Positions 1 through 6,930 are shown, counted from the first letter of the stretch. The stretch is DNA of 8,364 nt from Lachnospiraceae bacterium (GCA_022798035.1 JAAWLS010000089.1:1-8364); one strand, 5' to 3'. Notes: generated from the letters alone by a model not told the origin. Made by a program: numbers and translations.

Positions 1-1035
1 GAAATCGAAGAGTTTATGGAGATTATCAACCGGATTGCCCAGGACCATCCAATTCTGGTAGACAAATATCTTCAGGGAAAAGAGATTGAAGTGGATGCAG
101 TCTGCGACGGACACGATATTCTGATTCCTGGGATTATGGAGCACATTGAGCGCACCGGGGTTCACTCTGGAGACAGTATTTCCGTCTATCCGGCGCCTAC
201 TATCAGCTGTGAAGTCAAAGAAAAGATTGTGGAGTACACGAGGCGTCTGGCAAAAGCCCTTCATGTGGTGGGACTGATTAACATTCAGTTTATCGCTATG
301 GAAGAAGAGGTGTATGTGATTGAGGTAAATCCGCGTTCTTCCAGAACCGTGCCCTATATCAGCAAAGTTACGGGGATTCCCATTGTGGATTTGGCAGCCC
401 GGGTGATTATGGGGAATACGTTAAAAGGTATGGGATATCCTACGGGCCTGGCGCCGGAGGCAGAGTATGTGGCCATCAAGATGCCGGTATTTTCTTTTGA
501 AAAACTGCGGGGTGCGGAAATCAGCTTAGGACCTGAGATGAAATCTACGGGAGAATGTCTTGGAATCGGAAGGTCATTTGACGAGGCTTTGTACAAGGCA
601 TTTTTGGGAGCAGGTGTTGTGCTGCCCAGACACAAGCAGATGATTATGACGGTAAAAGATGCGGATAAGGCCGAGTCTGTAGATGTAGCGAGACGATTTG
701 AGGATTTGGGATATAAAATTTATGCTACTAGAAGTACAGCAAAATATTTGAAAGAACATGGAATCAACGCAAGACGTATCAACAAGATTTCTCAGGAATC
801 TCCCAATGTCATGGATTTGATTCTGGGGCATAAAATAGATTTGGTTATAGATACGCCTACCCAAGGACGGGATAAGAGCAGAGATGGGTTTTTGATTCGC
901 AGGAATGCCATTGAGACAGGCGTGTACTGCATTACAGCTATGGACACAGCCAATGCCTTGGCCCGAAGTCTGGAACATGCAACAGTTGGGGAGGAATTAA
1001 ATCTGATTGATGTTGCAAAGGTGAAAAACATTTAG
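1..1035 (+). CDS. carB: Carbamoyl-phosphate synthase large subunit, C-terminal part (5' truncated)
   Basis: This is the last 344 residues of the enzyme that makes carbamoyl phosphate from bicarbonate, ammonia (from glutamine via the small subunit) and two ATP, feeding pyrimidine and arginine synthesis in the cytoplasm. The reading frame is open from base 1, so the in-frame ATG at 16 is internal. The visible part starts inside the second ATP-grasp domain, with the family signatures EHIERTGVHSGDS and EVNPRSSRTVPYISK. It then runs through the oligomerisation-linked segment (STGECLGIGRSFDEAL) into the C-terminal MGS-like allosteric domain (about the last 130 residues), where effectors such as UMP or ornithine act in known homologues. 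Full-length proteins are about 1,070 residues, so roughly two thirds lies upstream. The end is intact, with a TAG stop. No terminator follows; the next gene starts about 50 bp on. Identification is secure; which pathway controls it cannot be judged here. Confidence 0.97.
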   Translation, partial: EIEEFMEIINRIAQDHPILVDKYLQGKEIEVDAVCDGHDILIPGIMEHIERTGVHSGDSISVYPAPTISCEVKEKIVEYTRRLAKALHVVGLINIQFIAMEEEVYVIEVNPRSSRTVPYISKVTGIPIVDLAARVIMGNTLKGMGYPTGLAPEAEYVAIKMPVFSFEKLRGAEISLGPEMKSTGECLGIGRSFDEALYKAFLGAGVVLPRHKQMIMTVKDADKAESVDVARRFEDLGYKIYATRSTAKYLKEHGINARRINKISQESPNVMDLILGHKIDLVIDTPTQGRDKSRDGFLIRRNAIETGVYCITAMDTANALARSLEHATVGEELNLIDVAKVKNI

Positions 1036-1085
1036 AGAAACATCCTGCGGCAAGATAAGCAGAAAGGAAGGCAGAGGTGGCTGTG

Positions 1086-3788
1086 ATGAAAAGTTTCAGA
1101 AAAAAGCGCAAAATGTCGTATTCCGCATACAAGCTTGTACAAATCTTGTGTATTTTGTTGGCATTGTTTGATATTGCGGTCACTACATTTTCCACATATG
1201 TGATTATGGAGGAAAGTGTGACGAATCAGATTGAGCTGACTGAGAGTAAAATTGCAGAATACATGAACAAGGTTTGGAATCTTGCGGGCGCTATGGCAGA
1301 AAATAAGAAAATTCAGGATATGGAGATTCCTCTGGACAGAAAAGTGGAGGAGATGGTGTCTTTTGCAGAAACCTACGGACTGTATTCGATTGGAGTGGTA
1401 AATGCCGATGGAGATTTCTCTGCTACCGACTATCCTAAGATTATCAATATCAGCGATAATCCGCAGTTTCAAGAATTAAAAGAAAACCCGAAAAATATGC
1501 TGACAGATATCTACTTGGCAGAACGGGGAAAAAACACAAAAATTTTTACAATTTGGAGGCCCTTTTTTGACGAGAGAACAGGAGACTGGCTGGGAGCAGT
1601 GGAGATTTCTGTTTACTTTGACTATATGCAGAATATCATAGAGGGAGATTCCATTGACGGAAAATGCTATTTCTGCATGTACGACAGTAAGTTTGATGCG
1701 GCCGCCCACGCCAATATAAAGGCCAGAGGAGAGAGTTTTGAAGATAATTTTGCACTGAACAGCTGGGTCAGCAAAAGCCAGGGAGAAATTAAGGAATGTT
1801 TGGAAAACCGGGAAAAAGTGTCTTACTGGAAAATATATGAGGGAAAACTTCAGTACTGTAAGTATCTGCCCATTCGAAACACAAACTGGCAGCTGTCTAT
1901 CCGAACCAATGTGCTGGAGAGTTATCGGATTGCCATGCTTGCATTGTCCAGCAAAGTAGTATTGTATATTGTGGTAATGATTCTATTCCGATGGAAAGGA
2001 AAGCGTGAGAGCAAGAAACGCCAGTCTACCTTTAGCTGGATGACAGACATGGTAGATGAAATCTTTATTATGCAGAATGTGGACACGGGAGAAATTGAGT
2101 ACATTAGCAACAATGCAGAGCGGATTATGGGATATTCTACCAAGGAAATCCGCCAGCAGCAGAACTTATTTGAAGCATGGCTGCTGGAAAATGATGTGGA
2201 TATAGAGGAAATGAATCGGAGCCAGGATTTCCAGTTCCAGAGAAAGATTGTGAATCCTCATACGGGAGAACAACGGGAATTCGGTATTCATATTTACGTT
2301 AGACATGGAAAGGAAGGCAACTATCGGATTGCAGTGATTGCAGACAAGACGCAGGAGATACGTCAGAAAGAAGCGCTGGAGACGTCTCTTCTTCAGGTGA
2401 GAAATGCAAGCAAAGCCAAGAGCCGGTTTTTGTCTAATATGAGTCATGACATACGAACGCCTATGAACGCGATTGTGGGAATGACTACAATCGCAAAAAT
2501 GCATTTGGATTGTCCGGAAAAAGTACAGGACTGCATACATAAGATTGAGCTTTCTTCCATGCATTTGAAGAGTTTAATCAATGACGTACTGGATATGTCG
2601 AAAATTGAAAGTGGTAAAGTGGTGCTGAATGAGGAAGCCTTTAACCTCAGAACGATGTTAGAGGAATTGGGAGCAGTGATGCAGGTACAGGCTGCGGCAA
2701 AGAAACAGGAATTCAGTGTGGAAATCACAACCCTTACCCATGAGGTGGTTATTTCTGACTGTCTGCGCATTCAGCAGGTGTTGACAAATGTGCTGGGAAA
2801 TGCCATAAAATTCACACCAGAGGGAGGGAAAATCAGCCTGATGGTGGAAGAGACAGAAAATCGAAGAGGAAACCGGAGATTTTATGAATTTTACTGTATG
2901 GACAGCGGAATTGGAATGTCCAAGGAAATGCAGGAAAAAGTGTTCCTGCCCTTTGAGAGAGGACGGGACAGCAATGCAGACAGGATAGAGGGTACTGGCT
3001 TGGGAATGGCCATTACCAAAAATATTGTAAATATGATGGGCGGAACCATAGAGGTTATCAGCAGCCTGGGAGAAGGCAGCACGTTTATCATGCGTATTCC
3101 TCTTCAGAGCGAGGAGGGAACAGAAACAAAGCATCTTTTCGAAGATTCCGAGACAGTAAACCAGGAAGAAGATGCGCTCAGAGATTTACAGACAGCAGGT
3201 CAGGAAGAAGATACTTCTGAGAATTCAGAGAGTGCAAATCAGGGAGAACATCTTTTTGAAAATTCTGGGACGGCAAGCCAGGGAGAAAACACTGCTGGAG
3301 CTTTGGAGACAGCAGGAAAAACAGAAAAGCACTCTGTGAAGGCAGCGGGACTGCCAGAATCTGCAGAGCCAGTATTTTTCCTGCCGGGAAAAGTAAGAAT
3401 TCTTCTGGTGGAGGACAATGAACTGAATATGGAAATTGCAAAAGAACTCTTGGGAGTAACGGGAGCAGAAATTGATATGGCCTGGAATGGAAGAGAGGGA
3501 GCTGAAAAGTTTGCAGAGAAACCGGAGCAGTATTATGATTTGATTTTGAGCGATGTACAGATGCCGGAGATGGACGGACATGAGATGACAAGAGAGATTC
3601 GGGCTATGAATCGTGCAGATGCCGGAGTGATTCCCATTGTTGCAATGACAGCTAATGCGTTTTCCAGTGATGTCCTAAAAGCGAGACGGGCAGGAATGAC
3701 AGCTCATCTTGCCAAACCCATTGATTTGCGAGCTGTGTATAGGACATTGAGGAGATATATCCCGGAGGAAAAACAGGAGAAATCTTGA
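1086..3788 (+). CDS. Membrane-bound hybrid sensor histidine kinase (Cache-PAS-HisKA-HATPase-REC)
   Basis: This is a hybrid sensor kinase of about 900 residues. A basic N-terminus precedes TM1 (about 15-40). An extracellular Cache-like sensor follows (about 41-280, with GVVNADG and ISDNPQF), then TM2 (about 281-302) and a PAS domain (about 315-422). The dimerisation helix carries the phospho-acceptor H454 in SHDIRTPMNAIVG. The ATPase has its N-box (NVLGNAIKFTP, N572), G1 (DSGIGM, D606) and G2 (GTGLGM, 636-641). After a repeat-bearing acidic linker (about 683-748) comes a receiver with acidic pair E776/D777, phospho-acceptor D823 (DVQMPEMDG), T855 and K877, all intact. No HPt or output domain is present. 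Family knowledge suggests phosphate moves from H454 to D823 and then to an unlinked partner, or that D823 is a phosphate sink. I prefer ATG 1086, which has GAGGTG six bases upstream; GTG 1077, adding three residues, also has a possible site (AGGAAGG). The ligand is unknown. Confidence 0.93.
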   Translation: MKSFRKKRKMSYSAYKLVQILCILLALFDIAVTTFSTYVIMEESVTNQIELTESKIAEYMNKVWNLAGAMAENKKIQDMEIPLDRKVEEMVSFAETYGLYSIGVVNADGDFSATDYPKIINISDNPQFQELKENPKNMLTDIYLAERGKNTKIFTIWRPFFDERTGDWLGAVEISVYFDYMQNIIEGDSIDGKCYFCMYDSKFDAAAHANIKARGESFEDNFALNSWVSKSQGEIKECLENREKVSYWKIYEGKLQYCKYLPIRNTNWQLSIRTNVLESYRIAMLALSSKVVLYIVVMILFRWKGKRESKKRQSTFSWMTDMVDEIFIMQNVDTGEIEYISNNAERIMGYSTKEIRQQQNLFEAWLLENDVDIEEMNRSQDFQFQRKIVNPHTGEQREFGIHIYVRHGKEGNYRIAVIADKTQEIRQKEALETSLLQVRNASKAKSRFLSNMSHDIRTPMNAIVGMTTIAKMHLDCPEKVQDCIHKIELSSMHLKSLINDVLDMSKIESGKVVLNEEAFNLRTMLEELGAVMQVQAAAKKQEFSVEITTLTHEVVISDCLRIQQVLTNVLGNAIKFTPEGGKISLMVEETENRRGNRRFYEFYCMDSGIGMSKEMQEKVFLPFERGRDSNADRIEGTGLGMAITKNIVNMMGGTIEVISSLGEGSTFIMRIPLQSEEGTETKHLFEDSETVNQEEDALRDLQTAGQEEDTSENSESANQGEHLFENSGTASQGENTAGALETAGKTEKHSVKAAGLPESAEPVFFLPGKVRILLVEDNELNMEIAKELLGVTGAEIDMAWNGREGAEKFAEKPEQYYDLILSDVQMPEMDGHEMTREIRAMNRADAGVIPIVAMTANAFSSDVLKARRAGMTAHLAKPIDLRAVYRTLRRYIPEEKQEKS
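3132..3329 (+). repeat. Degenerate tandem peptide repeat in the kinase linker (5 units of 12-14 codons)
   Basis: Within the hybrid kinase gene, between the ATPase and receiver domains, five in-frame units of 42, 39, 36, 42 and 39 bp can be aligned. They start at 3132, 3174, 3213, 3249 and 3291. Unit 1 (HLFEDSETVNQEED) and unit 4 (HLFENSGTASQGEN) are clearly alike, and units 2 and 5 share a (Q/E)TAG core, so the array may be a duplicated higher-order block. Each unit ends in a Q-(E/G)-E type acidic patch, except unit 5, which is more basic. The composition (E, Q, N, S, T, A) suggests a flexible, disordered tether. All unit lengths are multiples of three, so the frame is kept. Confidence 0.7.
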
Positions 3789-3796
3789 GGTGAAGT

Positions 3797-4486
3797 ATGA
3801 AATATGCGAAAGTAGTGCAGGGACGTTTTTTGGAACGTCCCAATCGCTTTGTTGCCCATGTGGAGATAGAGGGACAGACAGAAAAATGCCATGTGAAAAA
3901 TACGGGAAGATGCAGAGAGCTTTTAGTTCCGGGAAGAAAAGTATGGCTGGAAAAAAGTGATAACCCCAATCGCAGAACAGCATGGGATTTGATTGCCGTC
4001 AACAAAGAGGGAAATATGATAAATATGGACTCCCAGGCTCCCAATAAGGCGGTGCGGGAATGGCTGGAGAACGGCAGCCTTTTTCCAGATGCGGCATGTA
4101 TCAGGCCAGAGTACCGATATGGCAGTTCCAGGATAGACTTTTATGCGGAAACAAAAGGAAAGCAGTCTCAGAAAATTTTGATAGAAGTCAAAGGCGTTAC
4201 TTTGGAGGAGGATGGAATTGCAAGATTTCCGGACGCTCCCACGGAGCGGGGAATTAAGCATATGTTGGAATTGGAGCAGGCACTGCAGGAAGGATATCAA
4301 TCTTATCTTTTTTTTGTAATTCAAATGAAAGGAATTCAGTGGTTTGAACCTAATGATTTGACTCATCCTCAGTTTGGAGAGACATTGCGCAGAGTAGAAA
4401 AATCCGGGGTAAAAGTGCTTGCTTATGACTGCAGGGTGACAGAACGGGAAATGACAATAGACATGCCTGTGGAAGTCAGGCTGTAG
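3797..4486 (+). CDS. sfsA: SfsA family protein (sugar fermentation stimulation protein homologue)
   Basis: This is a 229-residue protein of normal length for the SfsA family. Recognisable signatures are ERPNRFVAHVE near the N-terminus, CHVKNTGRCRELLVPG (an OB-like N-terminal part), SRIDFY, IEVKGVTLEE and FPDAPTERGIKH. D114 in RIDFY with E130 and K132 in IEVKG give the D...ExK pattern of a PD-(D/E)xK nuclease-like core, which the family is known to resemble. The E. coli protein was described as a DNA-binding factor that stimulates maltose genes; its biochemical role remains uncertain, and no sugar genes lie nearby here. The start ATG is well supported: AGGTGA lies just upstream and overlaps the TGA stop of the kinase gene 8 bp away, which suggests co-transcription and perhaps translational coupling. 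It is cytoplasmic, with no signal peptide or membrane segment. Family assignment is firm, function is not. Confidence 0.95.
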   Translation: MKYAKVVQGRFLERPNRFVAHVEIEGQTEKCHVKNTGRCRELLVPGRKVWLEKSDNPNRRTAWDLIAVNKEGNMINMDSQAPNKAVREWLENGSLFPDAACIRPEYRYGSSRIDFYAETKGKQSQKILIEVKGVTLEEDGIARFPDAPTERGIKHMLELEQALQEGYQSYLFFVIQMKGIQWFEPNDLTHPQFGETLRRVEKSGVKVLAYDCRVTEREMTIDMPVEVRL

Positions 4487-4546
4487 GCAGAAAATGAATA
4501 TTAAGCATGCCTGCTGAATAAATAATAAATGAAAATTTTCTTTGAT

Positions 4547-4563
4547 GAGAGTTCTTCGCTCTC
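4547..4563. other. Short hairpin downstream of sfsA
   Basis: GAGAG (4547-4551) pairs with CTCTC (4559-4563) around a 7-base loop. It lies 60 bp after the sfsA stop and abuts the larger inverted repeat. Neither strand has a convincing uridine tract after it (the minus strand continues into a short ATTTTC), so it is at best a weak transcription end signal. Confidence 0.3.
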
Positions 4564-4565
4564 TA

Positions 4566-4645
4566 GGAAAGGCAGATGCATATATCTTCTTAATCATACG
4601 TAAAGAGGAATTTTTGAATAATTGGAATCGTGCATCTGCCTTCCT
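4566..4645. repeat. Long-loop inverted repeat between convergent genes
   Basis: AAGGCAGATGCA (4569-4580) and TGCATCTGCCTT (4631-4642) are perfect 12-bp inverted copies around a 50-base AT-rich loop. The stem can extend outwards through AGGA/TCCT with a one-base bulge, and more loosely through CTCTCT (from 4559) with AGAGAG (about 4658). It lies between the sfsA stop and the stop of the convergent transporter gene, so it could cap the 3' end of either transcript. There is no T-run after the stem on either strand, so it is not a standard intrinsic terminator. It could instead be an intergenic repeat element or an RNA-processing structure. Confidence 0.6.
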
Positions 4646-4664
4646 TGACAGAAAGCGGAGAGAG

Positions 4665-5948
4665 TTATTTTGATTCTTCCTCCTCGGATTGTTGAGGAAG
4701 ACGTACAAAAATCTTATGAATGCGGTTCTTTTCCATTTCTTCCACACGGAAATAAATATTTTCCGGAGTGGTGATGGATTCTCCCACCACGGGAAGGTGG
4801 TCTAACAGTCCAATGACGTAACCGCCGATGGAATCGTAATCTTCCGAAATTAAATCGAGATGCAGCATATCGCGCAGGTCGTTGAGATTCAAAGAACCCT
4901 GTACCAGATATTCCATATCATTGATTTTCTGAATGGGGTCTTCTTCATCCATATCGTATTCGTCACGAATCTCTCCTACAATTTCTTCTAGTAAATCTTC
5001 CAGAGTAATCAGTCCGGCTGTGGCGCCGTACTCATCTAATACGATGGCAATGTTGATGGAGGACTTTCTCATTTCCAGAAGAAGTTCCGCCGTATTTTTG
5101 TGTTCATAAGTGTAATAAGGTTTGCGCAGAATACTGCGGACAGAGAATTGCTCCCGGTCCTCATAGAGCAGCAAATCTTTCATATTGATGATACCTACCA
5201 CATTATCGGTAGAATCTTCGTATACAGGGAGACGAGTAAATTTGTCCTCCCGAAAAATTTCCAGTAATTCGTTATAAGTGCTATTAATGTCTGCAAAAGT
5301 CATGTCAATGCGAGGTACCATAACTTCTTTTGCCTGAGCGTCACCGAAATCAAATACATTGTTAATCATTTCCCGTTCTTCTGTCTCAATGACTCCTTCT
5401 TCGTGGCTCACATCCACAATGGTACGGAGTTCATCCTCCGTCATAGTATTCTGAGTGCCGGAAGCATCCACACGAAGCAGAAGCAGAAAACCGAGGGCTA
5501 GTTTGTTAATCAGGAAAATGACGGGTGTAAGCAGTTTCATAAGTCCGCCGATTACTCCCGCGTAGGTCAGGGAAATCTTGTCGGCATGAATGGTTGCGAA
5601 TGTCTTAGGCGATATTTCACCAAAGATAAGTACCAATACAGTCAAAAGTCCCGTTGCAATTCCGGCTCCGGCGCTTCCAAACACCCGGGTGGCGAGCGTG
5701 GTGGCGAGAGAAGCCGATGACAGGTTTACAATGTTGTTTCCAATCAAAATAGCACTGAGCATTTTACCGGAATCGTCTGTAATTTCCAGGACTTTTCTAG
5801 CCCTTTTGTTACCTTCTTCCGCCATGCTTCTGAGCCGAATTTTATTTGCAGTGGTCAGAGCGGTCTCAGCAGAAGAAAAAAATGCAGACAACATCAGTAA
5901 AATAATAATAATAATTAGTTGTATGACGTCACTTGAGTCCAAGTACAT
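4665..5948 (-). CDS. CNNM/CorC-type (HlyC/TlyC) membrane transporter with CBS pair
   Basis: A 427-residue integral membrane protein of the 'hemolysin C' / CNNM-CorC family. The N-terminal DUF21 transmembrane domain covers about residues 1-190: first helix near 8-26, SAETAL at 26-31, GNNIVN at 70-75, and the conserved GEISPKT at 110-116. Two CBS domains follow (about 205-325), with VMVPRIDM at the entry and LDEYGATAGLITLEDLLEEIVGEI in the second. The C-terminus is a CorC_HlyC domain and an acidic tail. Characterised relatives mediate Mg2+/Co2+ extrusion, the CBS pair sensing Mg-ATP; haemolysis is a historical label. I chose the ATG at 5948 because AAAGGAGAG lies just before it and the hydrophobic helix follows at once. 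A TTG at 5996 would add 16 residues, has no ribosome site, and overlaps the promoter. The SD-to-ATG spacing is short. Nothing is damaged. The exact ion is not deducible. Confidence 0.93.
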   Translation of the reverse strand: MYLDSSDVIQLIIIIILLMLSAFFSSAETALTTANKIRLRSMAEEGNKRARKVLEITDDSGKMLSAILIGNNIVNLSSASLATTLATRVFGSAGAGIATGLLTVLVLIFGEISPKTFATIHADKISLTYAGVIGGLMKLLTPVIFLINKLALGFLLLLRVDASGTQNTMTEDELRTIVDVSHEEGVIETEEREMINNVFDFGDAQAKEVMVPRIDMTFADINSTYNELLEIFREDKFTRLPVYEDSTDNVVGIINMKDLLLYEDREQFSVRSILRKPYYTYEHKNTAELLLEMRKSSINIAIVLDEYGATAGLITLEDLLEEIVGEIRDEYDMDEEDPIQKINDMEYLVQGSLNLNDLRDMLHLDLISEDYDSIGGYVIGLLDHLPVVGESITTPENIYFRVEEMEKNRIHKIFVRLPQQSEEEESK

Positions 5949-5967
5949 CTCTCCTTTCAATACAATA

Positions 5968-5996
5968 AATATAACGGAATTGGGAAAATTTTGCAA
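5968..5996 (-). promoter_or_regulatory. Sigma-A type promoter for the CNNM/CorC gene
   Basis: On the minus strand TTGCAA (5996-5991, 4 of 6 consensus bases) and TATATT (5973-5968, 5 of 6) are separated by exactly 17 bases. This places transcription start near 5961, giving a short leader before the AAAGGAGAG ribosome site and the ATG at 5948. Its position rules out the upstream TTG start. Confidence 0.65.
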
Positions 5997-6055
5997 GGAA
6001 TTACCAGAAATTTAGGGAAATTTTAGAATTGGGGATTTCTAGTTCTGCCAGGATA

Positions 6056-6093
6056 AATCAGGGGAAATCATGATTGTATGAATTCCCCTGATT
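6056..6093. promoter_or_regulatory. 38-bp near-perfect palindrome in a divergent intergenic region
   Basis: AATCAGGGGAA (6056-6066) and TTCCCCTGATT (6083-6093) are perfect inverted copies. After one A-A mismatch the stem continues inward with TCAT (6068-6071) and ATGA (6078-6081), leaving a 6-base loop. As RNA on + it would be a stable hairpin followed by the weak tract CATTTTG. No gene on + ends upstream of it, so a terminator role is not obvious. It lies about 60 bp upstream of the -35 of the divergent transporter gene and could be an operator for a dimeric regulator. The rest of the gap 5949-6292 holds the two candidate promoters and a doubtful small ORF. Confidence 0.5.
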
Positions 6094-6119
6094 CATTTTG
6101 ATGGAGGAAACGCCAGTTT

Positions 6120-6218
6120 ATGAGTAAGGTCAGTCTCCGGGTGTGGGAAAAACTGCAGGTTTTTCTGCGAGTGGCGCGGCTGAATGCAATTATTTGGAAA
6201 AGTTTCTGGCTTCCATAG
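6120..6218 (+). CDS. Possible 32-residue small protein (uncertain)
   Basis: An ATG at 6120 opens 32 codons ending in TAG. A GGAGG (6103-6107) lies 12 bases upstream, which is longer than ideal. The predicted peptide (starts MSKVSLRVWEKLQVFLRV) is basic with regularly spaced hydrophobic and aromatic residues, including three Trp, and could form an amphipathic helix. Against it: there is no recognisable promoter, no family is recognised, and short ORFs like this arise by chance. It sits between the 6056 palindrome and the promoter of the next gene, and could equally be untranslated DNA. Confidence 0.2.
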   Translation: MSKVSLRVWEKLQVFLRVARLNAIIWKSFWLP

Positions 6219-6228
6219 GAATAGATTC

Positions 6229-6257
6229 GGGACAATGAGAATAAAATGACATAGAAT
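6229..6257 (+). promoter_or_regulatory. Candidate promoter for the TIGR04086-like gene
   Basis: GGGACA (6229-6234, 4 of 6 against TTGACA) and TAGAAT (6252-6257, 5 of 6) are 17 bases apart on +. Start of transcription would be near 6264, leaving a leader of about 30 bases with two purine-rich ribosome sites (AGGAGG at 6275 and AAGGAGG at 6282) before ATG 6293. Confidence 0.45.
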
Positions 6258-6292
6258 CAAAGGGACATTCCATCAGGAGGGAAGGAGGAAAA

Positions 6293-6700
6293 ATGGAGAA
6301 AAAATTACGGAAAAAAACGATAAAAGGGCAGGGAGAGAGCAGGCCCAATATTTCCGTATTATCCATATTGAAAATTTTGCTGGCTATGTATATGGTGACG
6401 GGTATTCTGCTGCTGATTTTATCTGCTATGCTCTATAAAATGCAGCTCAGTGAGAGCATGGTCTCTGCCGGCATTGTGCTTATCTATGTGATATCAGGAT
6501 TTTTAGGGGGATTTTTAAGTGGAAAAACGATGAAGAAAAAAAGATTTTTGTGGGGAACGGGAATGGGAGCCTGCTATTTTTTAATTTTGGTTCTGGGCTC
6601 CATTGCATTTCAAAGAGGGATTAATATGGAATTGTCGAGATTTTTTACCACGCTGATTCTCTGTACGGCTTCCGGGATGATTGGCGGAATGGCCAGCTGA
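6293..6700 (+). CDS. Small four-helix membrane protein, TIGR04086-like
   Basis: A 135-residue protein with a strongly basic N-terminus (MEKKLRKKTIKG) and four hydrophobic helices at about residues 24-47, 54-75, 84-105 and 112-133. A short basic KTMKKKR stretch lies between the second and third. Glycine-rich turns (SGFLGGFLSG, GMIGGMAS) mark the helix ends. Length, four-helix layout and the GFLGG pattern fit the TIGR04086 family of small Clostridia membrane proteins, whose function is unknown to me; I assign it by pattern, not by search. The start is strong, with AAGGAGG four bases before ATG and a second site further up. It lies alone, divergent from the CNNM/CorC gene and convergent with the repeat-protein gene. 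By charge the N-terminus is likely cytoplasmic. Confidence 0.8.
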   Translation: MEKKLRKKTIKGQGESRPNISVLSILKILLAMYMVTGILLLILSAMLYKMQLSESMVSAGIVLIYVISGFLGGFLSGKTMKKKRFLWGTGMGACYFLILVLGSIAFQRGINMELSRFFTTLILCTASGMIGGMAS

Positions 6701-6716
6701 AAGTAGGACAAAATTC

Positions 6717-6768
6717 AAAAAATAATCTCGGAAACAAAAAGCGGCGACCTTTCTCTGCTTCCGAGATT
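6717..6768 (-). terminator. Intrinsic terminator, minus strand
   Basis: AATCTCGGAA (6724-6733) and TTCCGAGATT (6759-6768) form a perfect 10-bp stem, with a possible inner AAAG/CTTT pairing. On the minus strand the stem is followed by A and then TTTTTT (6722-6717). This would end transcripts of the repeat-protein gene about 165 bases past its stop. Read on +, the same stem is followed only by GTTTAC, so it may act weakly for the gene ending at 6700. Confidence 0.7.
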
Positions 6769-6774
6769 GTTTAC

Positions 6775-6827
6775 TCTATAGGAAAGACCTTATCGCGTCA
6801 AAGAACGGAAGCGTCTTTCCTAATAGA
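6775..6827. repeat. Imperfect long hairpin in convergent 3' region
   Basis: TCTATAGGAAAGACCTT (6775-6791) pairs with 6809-6827 through 17 base pairs, with two single-base bulges (C6812 and an extra A in TAATAGA) and a 17-base loop. The core AGGAAAGAC/GTCTTTCCT (6780-6788, 6813-6821) is perfect. There is no T-run after it on either strand. Its outer sequence, CTCTATAGGAAAG, resembles CTCTAGGAAAG in the inverted repeat near 4566, which suggests a shared repeat family or shared structural role. Confidence 0.55.
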
Positions 6828-6889
6828 ATAAAAATTGATATGCGCAGTCCGAAAATGCGGTTTATGGTTCCGCAGTCTGCTTCTGCACT

Positions 6890-6917
6890 GGAATCCCTCG
6901 GGCGGGATTCCTTTTTT
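6890..6917 (+). terminator. Strong intrinsic terminator, plus strand
   Basis: GGAATCCC (6890-6897) and GGGATTCC (6904-6911) form a perfect 8-bp stem with a 6-base loop, followed at once by TTTTTT (6912-6917) on +. The nearest + gene ends 190 bp upstream at 6700, so it terminates either that gene after a long 3' UTR or an unrecognised small RNA starting between 6700 and 6890. The opposite strand lacks the T-run. Confidence 0.8.
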
Positions 6918-6930
6918 GATTAAAAATCTA

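Noticed and set aside
3923..4747. 274-codon minus-strand frame across sfsA and the following gap
   Set aside because: It lies opposite the clear SfsA protein, overlaps the end of the CNNM/CorC gene, and has no ribosome site or recognisable domain.
5949..5996. TTG start 16 codons upstream for the CNNM/CorC gene
   Set aside because: The TTG is part of the -35 element of the likely promoter, and ATG 5948 has a Shine-Dalgarno sequence.
5590..6015. 141-codon + strand frame opposite the transporter gene
   Set aside because: It is the antisense shadow of the conserved DUF21 domain and promoter of the CNNM/CorC gene.
6148..6164. AAAAAC/GTTTTT hairpin as a terminator
   Set aside because: The stem is almost all A-T with a 5-base loop; there is no GC-rich stem and no separate T-run, so it is unlikely to stop transcription.
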